64,000 nt of DNA from the NCBI RefSeq assembly GCF_000001735.4, contig NC_003074.8, forward strand, positions 2,604,101 through 2,668,100, written 5' to 3'. A program made the position numbers and the translations under genes. The first letter of the stretch is position 1, and every line of letters starts with the position of its first letter. The notes below the pieces were generated by a model. It saw only the letters and a list, made by a program, of their open reading frames with translations, had not been told where the DNA came from and did no database searches. Source of the stretch: Arabidopsis thaliana (Eukaryota; Streptophyta; Magnoliopsida; Brassicales; Brassicaceae). Shown one piece after another: positions 1 to 12,334 of this stretch.

Positions 1-37
1 ACTTTGTGTGGGCAAAAAAAAAAAACAGATCACTAAC

Positions 38-312
38 CTTGTGGAGTAAAAAGGACTCTCCATCAACAACAATTGTGATGTCTCCCGCAACATCTGAGAA
101 TATGCTGCAATTTATATATGGTAAAAACGAATCCTTTATGCATCGGATAAGTAAGAAATCTATACGTGATTGCATAAAAGGAACAAACTTTGACATGTTT
201 GAACGAAAGAGAGACAGAGAACAGACCGAGTGGCAAAGGAGCTGGAGAAGATGGAAGGAGCAGGGGCAGAGGAAGACGAGTGAGATTGAGCATTGTCCGA
301 TATAATACCCAT
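38..312 (-). CDS. NPH3-family phototropic-response protein, first two exons only (partial)
   Basis: Only the 5' end lies in the window. Exon 1 is 227-312 (ATG at 312, 28 codons plus 2 nt, Ser/Ala-rich) and exon 2 is 38-104. The donor at 226/225 and acceptor at 105/106 join to give an ATR-IFSDVAGDITIVVDGES-type BTB start. This matches exons 1-2 of the complete NPH3 gene at 27030-29066: exon 1 is 86 nt in both, exon 2 is 67 nt in both, and both exon 1 ends read ACTCG|GTCTG. The next exon is off the left edge. NPH3/RPT2 proteins are BTB adaptors that link phototropins or AGC kinases to CUL3 ubiquitin ligases at the plasma membrane; that role is family knowledge. The match to AT3G08570 is inferred from gene order. 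Confidence 0.85.
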
Positions 313-1605
313 TGTGACCTTGAGTATGAATTTGAGGAGGAGCCTTTCAGAAACATATAGGCTTTGAACACTTTCCTTTTCTTGCTCGGATTTTTTAAAA
401 ACTCTCTAATAGACTTTATAATGCACTTTCAATTTCGTAATCTTGACTCCAAAAAAAAAAAGAAGAGATGCTTTTTTTGGTGATGTATGATTCAGAGCAC
501 GTGAGAAAAGCCGAGAGGGGGTTGTGTGTGGCACGGAGCTCCATAAAGACTCAATTATAGTCTCTTGGGGGCACACTTTCACTTTACTAATTGAGGTCTC
601 TATTACAACCTCCACTCTCAGTTTCTATCTAATCTCTCTTTTATACTAACCAACCACCTATGAACCCTACTTTGTCACCACTACTTTTGCTCTATTTTGT
701 TTCACCAAACAATTGACATGGTGATTTGAGATGTGAAATCCTTGTCGGATCAAAATCCTTCCAATAGCAGCAGACAAATGGCAAAATGACAGATCCTTTT
801 AAATATCTCTAGATCCTTAATCACTAATACATCACTATTTTAATTTATTTCAAAGCTTTCAGAAACACCTTTTGTTAACTCAAATATCTGTTTGGTGTCT
901 TCTTATTGGAAGTTTTCTTGATTTCTATCAATGTTCATAATTCCAAACTGATGTGCAACTCTATGACTCTGTTCCACAAAAATAATTCAGAGATGGGTGA
1001 TGCTAAAGGGCGATTTGCATAGTAGATTTTTCACTCTCATTTTCCATGTTTTATGCATGTTAACCGAGCTCTATGCATTCGCTCTCTCATTACTACTGAT
1101 ATAGACATAGGTGCAATATGAGGGATATGAAGAGTGAAATATTGACATGCAATATATAAGTGATATTCTCAACAATGAGTTTGCAACATTTCTTTCATCA
1201 TTGTTGCTACAGTTTAAGTTCACTACTTCGTACAAAACTTCTAAGTTACACAGGTTTGGATGCGTGCATTTTTTTAACTTATAGCCTGAACTAGATTGTA
1301 GATACTACCTAAGATAACGAAATCAATATTGCAAGTTGATTAAGACTATAAATAACATGGTAATCAGATAAAAAAGAAGAATTTATTTCATAAATCCAAA
1401 ATTCTTTAAAATCGAAGAGTCTAACAAACTCTCTCAAACATGAATTATTCCATAAGTAAAAAAAGTTGGCGTCAGAACGATATAAAATTTGGTTTAGGGC
1501 ACATGCCTCCCTAAGTCTTAAGCAAAAAAAATTTCATCAACATCTCAGTTTATTGCGGGCCTTAAAACCGCAATTAAAATCGAAAAAAGGAGGAAGAAGC
1601 AATGC
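313..1605. other. Intergenic: NPH3 promoter and AAC1 3' flank
   Basis: No credible coding sequence. The left part is the promoter and leader of the minus-strand NPH3 gene, including the conserved G-box block at 486-553. The right part (about 1400-1605) is AAC1 3' UTR and terminator region. The remainder is AT-rich with no repeat that I recognise. Confidence 0.6.
486..553 (-). promoter_or_regulatory. Conserved promoter block of the NPH3 gene with G-box
   Basis: Read on the minus strand, the block begins GAGTCTTTATGGAG, then CCGTGCCAC, and later TCTCACGTG followed by CTGAATCAT. The same series in the same orientation occurs upstream of the other NPH3 gene at 26206-26266. The shared words include a G-box core CACGTG. 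The block lies about 175-240 bp upstream of this gene's ATG. Confidence 0.6.
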
Positions 1606-2930
1606 TTAGGCACCTCCTGATCCGTACTTCTTACCGAAGACAATCAGCTGCAATTTGTCGTAACCGGAAAGCACACCAGCACCTGCAACAGCACGCAGAA
1701 TGTTGGCACCAGCTCCCTTGAAGAGTGACTTGGCTCCTTCATTCTTGAGGATCTGCTTGAAGGCGTCCAAAGAACTCTTGTACTTGACAGCTTCACCAGA
1801 CGTCATCATCATTCTTCTGCGGACAGTGTCAATGGGGTAGGATGCAAGACCCGCACCATTGGTAATAACCCATCCAAGAGCGAAACTAGCGAAGAAACTG
1901 TCCTGAAATAACCAAAAGAGAACGACCACAACATGTCAATATCAACCAATGATAGGCAAGAGAGCACACAGATCAGAGAGAAAGACAACAAGACATACCT
2001 GTAAGTCACCAGTGAGGAGAACAGGCTTCACAGAGTCATAGAGTCCAAAGTACAGACCACGGTAGACAATGATACCAACACATGAGATGTTGAATCCACG
2101 GTACAGACCAGCAATACCATCAGTCTTAAGTGTCTTTCTGTAGACATCAACAAGACCATCAAACTGTCTTCCACCACCTCCTTTCTTTGCAGCCTTGGCA
2201 TCATTAGCTAGACGGGTACGGGCATAGTCAAGGGAGTACACAAACAGAAGGGAAGAGGCACCAGCTGCTCCTCCAGATGCCAAGTTACCAGCAAACCACT
2301 TCCAGTAACCATCTCTGTCCTTCTTAAAGTTGAAAAGTCTTTTGAAGTAATCTTTGAAGGCAAAGTTCAAGGCCTACAATAGACAAAAAAGAAGGTTAGC
2401 AGAAAATTATGTTTTTTCAAAAGCTATAACAAGAAAGAGTATGAAACTCAACAAACCTGAGTGGGGAAATAACGGATAACATTGGCAGTGTTTCCTCTCC
2501 ATAGAGAACCAAAACCTTCATCCTTAATCGTCCTGCCGAAACAGTCACCAATACCCTTGTAGGGTTCAGAAAGCCTGCCAGCTTTAATCATCTCATCCTG
2601 GTTCTGGATCAAAAGCTTAACACGTTCAATAGGAGCAGCAGCAGTCTTGGAGACGGCAGCAGAAACACCACCCATCAGAAAGTCAAGGGCAAAGTTAGTG
2701 AACCCCTTCTCTCCTGGGGTTTGGACAAACACGGGAGAAGCAGTTGTTGCCAACATCCGGGATGTCGGAGGAAATTGAAATGCAGCATTGGAGTAGTTTC
2801 CGTAGGTTGCATGTCTTTGATACATAGAAGGCCTCTGGTAACCCACTTGAACGTCCTTGGAAACACTTGAACGCATGAACTGCCCGGCAGCTTTCTGCGC
2901 AATAGTGGGGTGCTGAACTTGATCAACCAT
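1606..2930 (-). CDS. AAC1: Mitochondrial ADP/ATP carrier 1
   Basis: Three coding exons, 2457-2930, 1999-2373 and 1606-1902, give 381 residues, the length of plant AAC1. The carrier exchanges matrix ATP for cytosolic ADP across the inner mitochondrial membrane. Residues 1-75 are the N-terminal extension typical of plant AACs and are thought to be cleaved on import. Three repeats of about 100 residues follow, each with a mitochondrial-carrier signature ([22 protein letters not shown]). The diagnostic nucleotide-carrier motif RRRMMM is at residues 311-316. A 5' leader intron is predicted at 2939-3533 (donor CTTAG|GTATGA, acceptor TTTGCAG), so the ATG lies 9 nt into the second mRNA exon. Upstream TGGGCC at 3762-3767 fits the site II motifs of nuclear genes for mitochondrial proteins. 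Confidence 0.97.
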
Positions 2931-3660
2931 TTTGAACTCTGCAAAATCACATAATCATTGATGAGAAACCAGACGTGAATAACATACTACAAACCAGCCA
3001 AGGAAATTCAGAGAATTCTTATCCAACACAAGACATGGTCGTATCACAGAACGCTATCCAACCAAACAAACCAAGTTTATTGGAAAACAGTGAACCATGA
3101 ACCAAGATCTACCATGTCATATTATAACGCAAAGATCATATAAATTTAAGAACAGCAACTTAAATCAGGATTACAACAATAACAACTTCCAATAATGAAG
3201 CCTCGACATCAGATCGGATACATTTTAAACTAAAGTCAACAGATCCAAACGATTTTGATCACTAGAAGATTATCAGATCAACGAAACGCACAAAAAGAAG
3301 CAGATCTATGAAACCGATACATCAGATATTCGACAATGAGCACAAAACATTCCGATCGGACTTTAAGCAAAGCAGATAACATAATCTATCAATATAACAA
3401 TCAGATCTACAGATCGAAACGTCTCATTTACCTTACAGATCTAAAAAACACAGATCGAAGAAACGAATATAACAATGATTTGAAGAACGACGAGATTATA
3501 AAGAATCACAGATCTGAGAGAAACGAGTCATACCTAAGAATCGATGGATGAGCAAAATAACTGGAGAGAGACTCCGCCTTTATCTCACAGGAAATGAGAG
3601 GGCGAAGCAGAGAAGAGAGACGAAGTTTTCTCTGTGGTGAAGAGGCGAGCTTTGAAAAGA
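2931..3660 (-). other. AAC1 5' leader with intron
   Basis: Leader exon from about 3650 down to 3534, intron 3533-2939, then 8 leader nt before the ATG. The intron is rich in GATC words (agatct, cagatc), as is common in first introns of highly expressed plant genes. Splice sites are read from consensus only. The transcription start is not directly visible. Confidence 0.6.
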
Positions 3661-4582
3661 GCGATTGTTTGCCCTTTTATCGTCTCGAAAAATAGGGTCA
3701 CAGAGTCTCGGTCGTCACTCGCCAGTGGGGACGAGTTATTATCTGCTGCAAAAAAACTATTTGGGCCTTGCAATTTAATATCCGTTGGATCTTACTGATT
3801 TAACCCTAAGAACTTGTTAACCGTTGGTTATGTTTACTTTGTGAAAGAATTGTTATTCTTTCTGATGGTACGACTTTACTTGCTAACCGTTAGATCTTGC
3901 CCTAGGAATCTGGACCGTTATTTGGTAACGTTGAGGGCAAATAGTGAATGGACGGCTGGAAGGGTAGCGTGGAAAATTATTTTGTCGACCATACCGAACC
4001 AGATCAATTTGCAAATATCTTATGCCAAAATTATTATTATGAAAGGAAATAAATTGAAGTGTTCAATTTTATTTTAAATGCCAGATTTTTACAACTTTGT
4101 TTATTTTCTTCTATATGAATATGATATTTGTGAATATACAAAAAAAAAAAAAGTAATAATAAACTGATCTAGTATTTTTCACAAATAGTGATATTTTTCT
4201 AAATCAACTTGGTTACAAAGATAATTTTTCTATATGCTACGTTTCTTTTCAACTTTCTCTATTGTTCTCCCATGTGTTACGAATGTTCAGCAACTGCCCT
4301 TAAAGTCTCATACCTTTAACTTTACATGAAAGGTTTCTTTTATTTAATTCGTTTAGTTATTTGGAGAACATTTTTTAATGAAGTTATGTTTTGGCGAAAT
4401 AGATAAATCAAATTTAGTCTGTGAATTGAACAACATCGTGAGAGGGCCGGCGAGTATACAGTATGGCTCCCAAAAAATCACGAGCCTTATTAGAGAGCGG
4501 TGAAAATAGTAACTTAAAAGAGAATCAGAGTCTATAGAGGCTCAGGTGGGACTTTTAAAAAGAACTACAACAACAAGAATCA
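3661..4582. other. Intergenic: AAC1 promoter and iPGAM2 3' flank
   Basis: Contains TGGGCC at 3762-3767 (site II class element) within 120 bp of the presumed AAC1 start, then AT-rich sequence running into the 3' flank of the minus-strand iPGAM2 gene. No coding signal beyond short open frames. Confidence 0.5.
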
Positions 4583-7137
4583 TCACTTCTCGACGACTTC
4601 GATCAGACTTGTCTCATAGTCACTCGGGGCCACAAATCCATGGAGGTTCATCACTGTCGCAGCTACATTTGCAAGCCCAGGTGTCTCGATATCCTGTCTA
4701 AACCTAACTCCTGCTGACAAGCCAGGACCTCCTATGGCAATTGGCACCTGCACACACACATCATGTCCAAATTTCATATAAGATACACCAACCACTTCTG
4801 GTATTACAACCCCTCATGCTTAATCTATGCTCAGTTGCAATGGTCATAACACGAACTGTTTTAGTAGTGCTAGAACTTACTGGTTTAAGGGTGTGAGAGG
4901 TAAGAATCTGAAGGTTCCCTTCCTTATCGAGAGCAGGCTTGCCGGATTTGTCCCTTTTAACCATGTCCTCAGCATTTCCGTGATCTGCAGTCACAACGTA
5001 TATCCCTCCGACCTGTTCTATGGCATCAAGGATTGTCTGCAAACCAGGACACCAAAACTAAGTGAGTCATTGCTACTAAGAACGGTTTCTAACATTCCCA
5101 TGTCACAAATTTATTGAAATCATACCCTCACAGCACGATCAGCAGCTTCACAGGCAACAACAGTTGCTTCAATATCACCAGTATGCCCCACCATATCTCC
5201 ATTTGGCAGGTTTACACGCACCTGAAAATCCATTGGCACCAAACTCAGAAGCCAATTGTTTTAATGGGTTGATACAATGTGATAAGAGAATACACCTTAC
5301 CTGGTCAAACTTGCCACTAAGGATAGCATCCCTTGCTTTCTCGGCAATTTCCAGTGCTTTCATCTTTGGCTGGACATTGAATGATATTCCACTATCACTT
5401 GGAATCTCAACGTACTCTTCTAACTTTTCATTGAAATATCCAGAGCGGTTGCCATTCCAGAAGAAGGTTACATGGCCAAACTTCACAGTCTCACTGTTTC
5501 AGTGAAATAAAATTTTAATAGGTTAATAGCTGAGAATTCATTCATTATATGTAACTAACCATCAACGGTATAATCTCATCAAGAAAAAGTGAGCTAGGAG
5601 ATTTCACTAGTTTTAATCAACAAACAACCCCCAATCATAAATTAGACCTCTACCGAGCAAGTAAAGAAGACTGGATTACTCTTATCACAGTTTCAATTAT
5701 GAATCCAATTCCAGCAAATAAATAAACCAGGAAGCAGCAATAGAAGAAAATGGCAAAGACAATAACTAAAGATTTGAGAGATTCTAAAAGTTAACCTGCA
5801 AGCAAAAGTACGAACGCCATTGTGTGCCAGATATTCACCAGAAGTTCTGTCAATCAATGGTGGAGAAACAAGATAGCGGCTAGGAAGCTTAAGCTCTCCA
5901 TCATATTGGAGCATTCCTGCATAACGTATATCAGGGACACGTACGCGATCAAACTTGTCGAAATCTTTGTATTCGAGGGCCTTTGCATGCATGACCATTC
6001 GATCAGCACGGAAATTGAATGTAACAACTGCGTCACCATCAACAATTGGACCCACAGCCTTTCCATTATCATCAACAATAACAAACGAAGGCAAATACTG
6101 GTCATTGGCACCAGGTTCTGCCCTCAGTGTCTTAACTGCTTCAAGAGCGCTTTTAAATTTGTGGGGAGCTTCCCCAAGGACTTGTGCATCCCAACCTCGT
6201 TTAACAACACTCCAATCATTCTGCAAGGAAGGAAAGCAAAAATTGGATTCATTTCTAAACTAGACTAGACAAGGCATGACATTCATACAAGATCTCACAA
6301 GCATTGCCTACCTCATAACGGTCCATTGTGACATACATTCGACCTCCACCAGATGCAACCTGAGCATCAACACCTTTCGCACGTAAAGCAGCTAGGTCAG
6401 CTTCAAGAGTTTCAACAAATCCGACACTAGAACCATCCAAAACATCACGACCATCAGTAAGAATATGGACGCGGATTCTCTTAGCACCACGTTCTGCAAA
6501 ACCCTTAAGCAGCAACTGCACCAAACAGAACCAAATTAAAGAAAATTAACAAACGCCAACGTTTCAAAAGAAATGTGTAACAGATGAGAATTAAGTACCT
6601 GGACTTGATCCAAACGAGAGTGAACTCCACCATCGCTTAGAAGACCAATAAGGTGCACAGTGCCTTTCTCAAAAGATTGAGAGATGTATTTGAAACCTTC
6701 ATCTTCATAGATTTTCCCTGAAGCAAGGGCGAGATCAACAAGCTTAGCACCTTGAGCGTAAATTCGACCAGCTCCAAGAGCATTGTGGCCAACTTCACTG
6801 TTTCCCATGTCGTCTTCGCTGGGGAGACCAACGGCGGTACCATGAGCTTTGATCAACCTCCATGTGTCGGGCTTCCCCTGTGAAGAATAAAATCGAACCG
6901 TTGAAGTCCATAATCGGAATCCAGCGAAATCATCGAGGAAAGAAGTGGATATAAACAAAAAAGGAAACATACGTCTTTAAGGGAATCCATGGCAGGAGTT
7001 GGAGCTTTATGGATGCAATTGTATTGATCGGGATCAGATTCACCCCATCCATCGAGAACAATCAAACCGATAGTTTTGCCTTTGGGAAGCTTGGGGTGGT
7101 CCGCAAGTTTCCAGTTAACGTCGCCGGAGCTACCCAT
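4583..7137 (-). CDS. iPGAM2: 2,3-bisphosphoglycerate-independent phosphoglycerate mutase 2
   Basis: Eight exons: 6973-7137, 6599-6877, 6312-6515, 5796-6220, 5301-5493, 5126-5221, 4881-5036, 4583-4747. They encode 560 residues, the usual length for plant cofactor-independent PGAM. The enzyme interconverts 3- and 2-phosphoglycerate in cytosolic glycolysis. It belongs to the alkaline-phosphatase fold: the metal-binding start VLDGWG has Asp29, the phosphorylated nucleophile is Ser82 in DDMGNSEVGH, and the late metal site TADHGNAED has Asp472 and His473. There is no transit peptide, which fits a cytosolic enzyme. A leader intron probably ends just before the ATG (acceptor TCCACAG, donor near 7229). 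The gene is divergent from the DUF1191 gene at 8546, and two TGGGCT motifs near 7398 and 7411 lie in the shared region. Confidence 0.97.
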
Positions 7138-8545
7138 AACTGTGGATTCAGATCCACTCGTCGGTGAGAAATTAAAGGTTTAAGGAACAGATCTGAGAAG
7201 CGAGAGAGAGAGAGATAACGGAAGCTTACCAGCGGAGAAACAGAGGAAAGCTTCTCAAAGAGTCTTATGGAGATTCGCAGAGACAGAAGTGGTTATGTGG
7301 TGAAGTATGGTAGGTTGAGAGCTATCACTGACATAATATGAGACTTTTATAGAAACATAGAAATGGAAAAGTTAGCGATGACGTGGTACCAATTTAATGG
7401 GCTTTACTTTGGGCTCAAGTAAACATTGTGAAGCCCCCAAAAAAATGGAAGGAGACGAATGTTCTAGTTTTAGCTGCTATGAACGAATGTTCTGGATCAT
7501 GCCGTTTGTAATAGTCATGGTGTGCGCCATGTAAAAAAAATTGTATATACCTTTTTATTTTGGTCAACGTAAAAAATAGCATACAGAAAAGGTCAAACCG
7601 GAGTTAACTTAATAGTTTATACGGTATTTGAACCAGAATTTGATCAAAAATGGGTAAGTTTTAGTAACTGGGATTACATTAATTTCTGTTGACAGTAACT
7701 TTTTTTTATCTAAATCATTATTTAAACCTTGAGATTGCATTAAATCAAACTGAAATTACACGAAAACCAAACCGAAAACTCATGTAAGAAATTCAGGGTT
7801 GTGCACATTTATTTATTCAATATCATCATAATATTAACTGGGAACCTTCAAAAGGTTGGTAGAAGGCTAAAAAACAATTTCTAATGGGCCAAAGACAAAA
7901 AGTTGAGTTCCTATATATTGGGCTTAAAAAGCCTGAAACTAGATGAGACGTGGTTCATAGTCAGATAAATGGGCCAAGGATAAGGAAAGACAAAAACAAA
8001 AGTAGAAAAGAATCATACAGTATACATATATGGGAAATATACAGAGAGAGATACAGATAACACAATAAGAGGTAGACGGACAACTGTTACGGCGAAATTG
8101 AATGCCGCAATGTATCAATATGATTGGTCGAAAAGGAAAGTAAAAAAAACAAACAAAATATTAAATTTTTGTTAATGTGTAAAGGGAGAAAAAATCAGAT
8201 GAACAGGCTGTATCATTTTTTTTTTTGTGAACAAATGGGACTGACGACAACACTCTTCTTCTCCTTTTTGTCCTTTTGGCTCTCTCCTTCTCTCCTTTCT
8301 CTCTCTCTCTCTTTTCCACCGGCGACCATTCATTCTCTCTCCTCCTCCTCCTCCTCCTCCTCCTCAGCTTCCTCCATTGCTCCTTAACCCTCATTCCTCG
8401 ATTTGTTCTTCTCTTCACCATTTCCCCTTTTTACCCTTTTTCTACTCAGACGTGACGGCGACTTTTTATTCCTGTGTCTCCCACCTTTGACTCGCCCTGG
8501 GGGGATTTTTTTTTGCTCCAGAGGCGAAAGAAACAAAAAAAAGCA
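7138..8545. promoter_or_regulatory. Divergent promoter region between iPGAM2 and the DUF1191 gene
   Basis: Holds the iPGAM2 leader (intron donor predicted at 7229), paired TGGGCT motifs near 7398-7416 and, on the right, the leader of the DUF1191 gene. The stretch 8279-8365 is a CT-rich tract followed by a (TCC)n run, a typical plant core-promoter or leader Y-patch. No additional gene seen. Confidence 0.55.
8279..8365 (+). repeat. CT-rich tract and (TCC)n microsatellite
   Basis: CTCTCTCC-type pyrimidine tract followed by about nine TCC units starting near 8340. It lies about 180 bp upstream of the DUF1191 start codon, in its promoter or 5' leader. Confidence 0.7.
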
Positions 8546-9496
8546 ATGGGGTTTCTCCGTTGTCTCCAGCTGCTGCTGCTTCTGTTTCTATCTCTTCGTC
8601 TACAAAAGCTCTCTGCTCAATCTTCTTCACCCAATGCTTCTTCTTCTTCTTCACTCGATGCTCTTCTTCAAGATTACTCTTTTAGAGCCTTGCTTCGTCC
8701 TCGTACCGGCATTCTCTACGAGGCTACTACTGTTCCTTCCAATTTGACTGGGATCAAACTCGCTGCTATGAGACTCAGAAGCGGAAGCTTTAGAAAACGT
8801 GGAGTCACTCCTTTTAATGAGTTCTCAATTCCCAGCGGCGTTATCGTCAAGCCGTATGTGACAAGGCTTGTTTTGGTTTATCAAAACCTAGCTAATTTCT
8901 CTCACTTGTATTACCCTTTGTCTGGTTATGATTATGTCGCTCCTGTCTTGGGTCTTCTCGCTTACGATGCTAAGAATCTCTCTGCGCTTAATTTGCCTCA
9001 GCTTGATTTAAGGGTGTCTAATGATCCTATCAGAATCGATTTCTCTGATCTGGAACGAATCCCGCAAGGGTCTAGTGCTAAGTGTGTTAGATTCGATTCT
9101 AAAGGTGAAGCGAGTTTCAGCGATTCGATTCAGCCTGGAAACACATGCGAGACTGAGCATCAGGGACATTTCTCTGTGGTGGTGAAATCTGTGGCTTCTG
9201 CTCCGAGTCTAGCTCCTCCTGGGATTGAGAGTAAGAAGAAGAAGAAGAGCTCTGATTCCAATTCCAAGACTTGGATCATTGTTGGGTCGGTGGTTGGTGG
9301 ATTGATACTGTTGGGGCTTTTACTGTTTCTGGTTTTGAGATGTCGAAATTACAAGAAGCAAGAGAAAATGAGGGAGATGGAGAGAGCTGGAGAGACAGGG
9401 GAAGCTCTGAGGATGACTCAGGTTGGTGAAACAAGAGCACCAACTGCTACTACGACTCGTACACAACCAATGCTTGAAACCGAATACGCAGCTTAG
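8546..9496 (+). CDS. DUF1191 single-pass membrane protein
   Basis: Single-exon gene of 316 residues. The frame is open to 8474, but upstream of 8546 only a GTG is available; the ATG at 8546 (AAAGCAATGGGG) opens a clear signal peptide (residues 1 to about 25, leucine-rich, ending near LSAQ). A Ser-rich linker and a roughly 190-residue extracellular domain with two Cys follow. A transmembrane helix at about residues 246-268 is preceded by a Lys/Ser-rich stretch and followed by a basic stop-transfer segment (RCRNYKKQEK). The cytosolic tail is about 45 residues. The overall plan fits plant DUF1191 proteins, whose biochemical role is unknown. The expected location is plasma membrane or endomembrane. 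Confidence 0.9.
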   Translation: MGFLRCLQLLLLLFLSLRLQKLSAQSSSPNASSSSSLDALLQDYSFRALLRPRTGILYEATTVPSNLTGIKLAAMRLRSGSFRKRGVTPFNEFSIPSGVIVKPYVTRLVLVYQNLANFSHLYYPLSGYDYVAPVLGLLAYDAKNLSALNLPQLDLRVSNDPIRIDFSDLERIPQGSSAKCVRFDSKGEASFSDSIQPGNTCETEHQGHFSVVVKSVASAPSLAPPGIESKKKKKSSDSNSKTWIIVGSVVGGLILLGLLLFLVLRCRNYKKQEKMREMERAGETGEALRMTQVGETRAPTATTTRTQPMLETEYAA

Positions 9497-12334
9497 GATA
9501 CTTTTGTGTACATCATCATCATCATCACATCTTCTTGATCATCTGTTACTGTCTTTTTCTTTTTTTCTTCTACAATTATTCTTCTTTTGGTAAAGTGTTT
9601 CTTTTTCTGATTATTTTTTCTTTGTGGTAAGCAAGTTGATACTTCCACATTCATCTTGTTTCTCTGCTGGTGATAAGGAAATAAGTAATATTGTTTTCTT
9701 CTTGTGCTCTCAAATTAACAAACTTTGGTGGTCTCTCCATGAGAATGAAAAGAGTTGGATTGTTTCTGGAGTGCACTCACTTTGTTTTCTTCTAACTACT
9801 TTTGCTGTAAAGCTTTGCCCTTTTTGTAATAATTTCAACATCTTTTTGTCTGAGAAGCAGACAGTTGAAGAAGATGTATATCATCCTATCATCCATACTC
9901 AACTTTGTTACATTGAGCTTAGCATTCTTCAAAAGGAACTAGTGTGTTCTTGAGATTTGTTGAGTTTTAACATTTTTTGCAGCTATCTGCTTCATGCAAC
10001 TTGTTGACCCTCACATTTATATTAGAAGATCACCGATGAACCAATAGATTTTGGAACCAAAGAGGTTAGAATCCGGTAGGATATGTAGAAGATGATTTGC
10101 ACTTGGCAATGTTACAACGTTTATGTTTACATCTAGGATTGTCTTGTTTGCTTACCTTATATGAAAAGTCATCTCGTTCATATGGATTTTTTGCATTCTA
10201 CATTTTAGAAAAGCACCGTTTGCCACTTCAGGTATGTAACAATGTGCACAGCTACAAATCTTTGCACTGAACAGATTTGGAATAAAGTTTGAGTTAAAGT
10301 GAATACATGACTTGGTTAATCCTGGCTTGGGCCATCTTGTGGCCTCTTGCTCATATCAAGTAAAATGCCATGACAACAACGTTAATGGCTAAGTTAGCAT
10401 TGCAGCATCTCCTCTGACTTCTGCAGATACCAGGAGATTTTTTGTCTCATCATTCCAAAATCTTAAGGTTGAAAAAGAGATGAAGTAAAATGTATAAATG
10501 CGGTATTAATTGTGTTTCAAGGACACACAAATAATTGCCAGTTTTTGTCAAAAGGAAACTATAGTTGTAGAATATTCGTCTCTTTTCTTCTTTTTCTGTT
10601 ATCTGTTCTATTAGAAAGCTAAAGAAATACATCAAAGTCAGGTCTCAACGGTAAAATGAAAACAAGCTTCTTTTTCACTAAAGAGTAAAAGAGATTCCTC
10701 TCAACATTGGTCTTTCATATTTTTCCTAGCTCATATTCTGGTGTGGTTGATCGAATCTTAATGAACCGGAGAAAATAAAAGATTTGATTATGTAATTTAT
10801 CATAATCAAGAGCTTGTTTGTGAACACATGAAAAAGTAAAGGAAAGAAGAAGAACTCTCTCTGCCTGAGGAGTTGTAATTTTTGGCAGAAGCTGGTGTCG
10901 TTTTAAAGAGAAATTAGAAGTGAATCTATGTAGTTGTGTTGGTTGGTAAGATCGATTTAGTTACATTAAATAAAAAATATTCCTTTGAGCAAAAACAATT
11001 AAAAAAGATAGGTTTCGTCACAAGGTGGACCATTTCGAAGAAGAATTAAGAGACGAGCCCACTTGAAAGAGACATAGCGAGGGGACCCCATGTGAATCTG
11101 CAAGCAGAGACAGAGGCTTTGACCGTTCTCATTCATCAACCATCCTCCATTATTAGCCAGAGTCATAAACCATGTGATTCATCATCACAAGGCTTCATTG
11201 GACTCTCTCATGCATATTCACAATCTCCACTTCCATCTTATACAATTCCAGTTCCTACCCGCAACAAATCCAACACCTGAAGATGATACTGATGCTTTTG
11301 AAAGTATAACTAGGAATGAGAGAAGTACTAGGATGAGCCATCTTTCCAGATATTCATTTATTCACTCACACAGCAAGAGAGTAGTTCAGTGTATCATGCA
11401 ACTTAAAAGCATACAAAATATCACGAATAGAGAAATATTGATAAACCAAATGTTATTGAGGTCTGATTTCTGAAAGCTTTAATATGTCCAAGGAAAATCA
11501 AATGGGAATGAAAGTACTAGATCCCCCAGCTTCTTCTTCTTCTGGAATGCACTTTATTTGTCACCACAAGTGGTCACCTTAAGCCCCTACATCACATCAC
11601 CATATTACTCTCAGAGTTAACATCGCAAGCCAGAGGAGAAGAAAAGAAAGTAGTGAGAGGATTTCGCATGCAGAGAAGAAAGAACATCACTGTCCTAGAG
11701 CTTCACATTACAAAAAATAAAAACAGCTCCAAAAGATTATCAATAAACCAACCATAACCAGGACCTCAATCATTCCTAGACAGGGCAAAAACAAATAAAA
11801 CAAACCACCATCCAGAAGCTTCCAGTGGTAAAACAAAAACTAAGCAGAAGTGCCTAGGATAATTTATCGAGTACCCAAAACTCAGGATATGATTCATTTC
11901 TCTACACAGAATAGCAACCAAACCAGGAACCCTGAAGCCTCAAACTGACAGAGAAGAGAACTAAGTAGTAACAAATCTGCTTGTTGCTTAAGAATACTTA
12001 TACACTAGCTATATCCACAGGGCCTCTCTTATAAAGCTCTGAAAGCATATCCATTTTCAAATTTCAAGAACCAAAAACACAAATGATCACACATTTGAAC
12101 CTTTACCGGCACACTAATTAGCTTATGAAACAACAAAACCAATATACTGATTTGCATATGAAATTTGACTCGTGGGAGCAACAAAAGAAGGTGTCTTTGG
12201 GGGATTTTCCAATATACAAGCAGTATCATGGCTATCGAAGAGGACTAAACTAAGAAAGAGCTCAGAGAAAGCGGAACGAATAATTAAGGAGAGAATGAGC
12301 ACACACCTGAGGAACACAAAAGAGATAAAGCGAA
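9497..12334. other. 2.8 kb intergenic stretch, no recognised gene
   Basis: Begins with the DUF1191 3' UTR (to about 9650) and ends with the 3' UTR of the minus-strand complex I gene, which may contain an intron (donor CTCAG|GTGTGTG near 12308). The middle, 9700-11600, has only short unrelated open frames, no tRNA-like or snoRNA-like boxes that I could find, and no terminal repeats. It could hold a non-coding transcript, but nothing in the sequence proves it. Confidence 0.5.

Noticed and set aside
8474-8545. Longer N-terminus for the DUF1191 protein
   Set aside because: Starts at GTG, has no homology to a signal peptide, and would bury the clear signal peptide that starts at 8546.
11092-11473. 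Two overlapping short open frames of 62 and 99 codons
   Set aside because: Low-complexity His/Ser/Gln content, no splice partners, no homology that I recognise.
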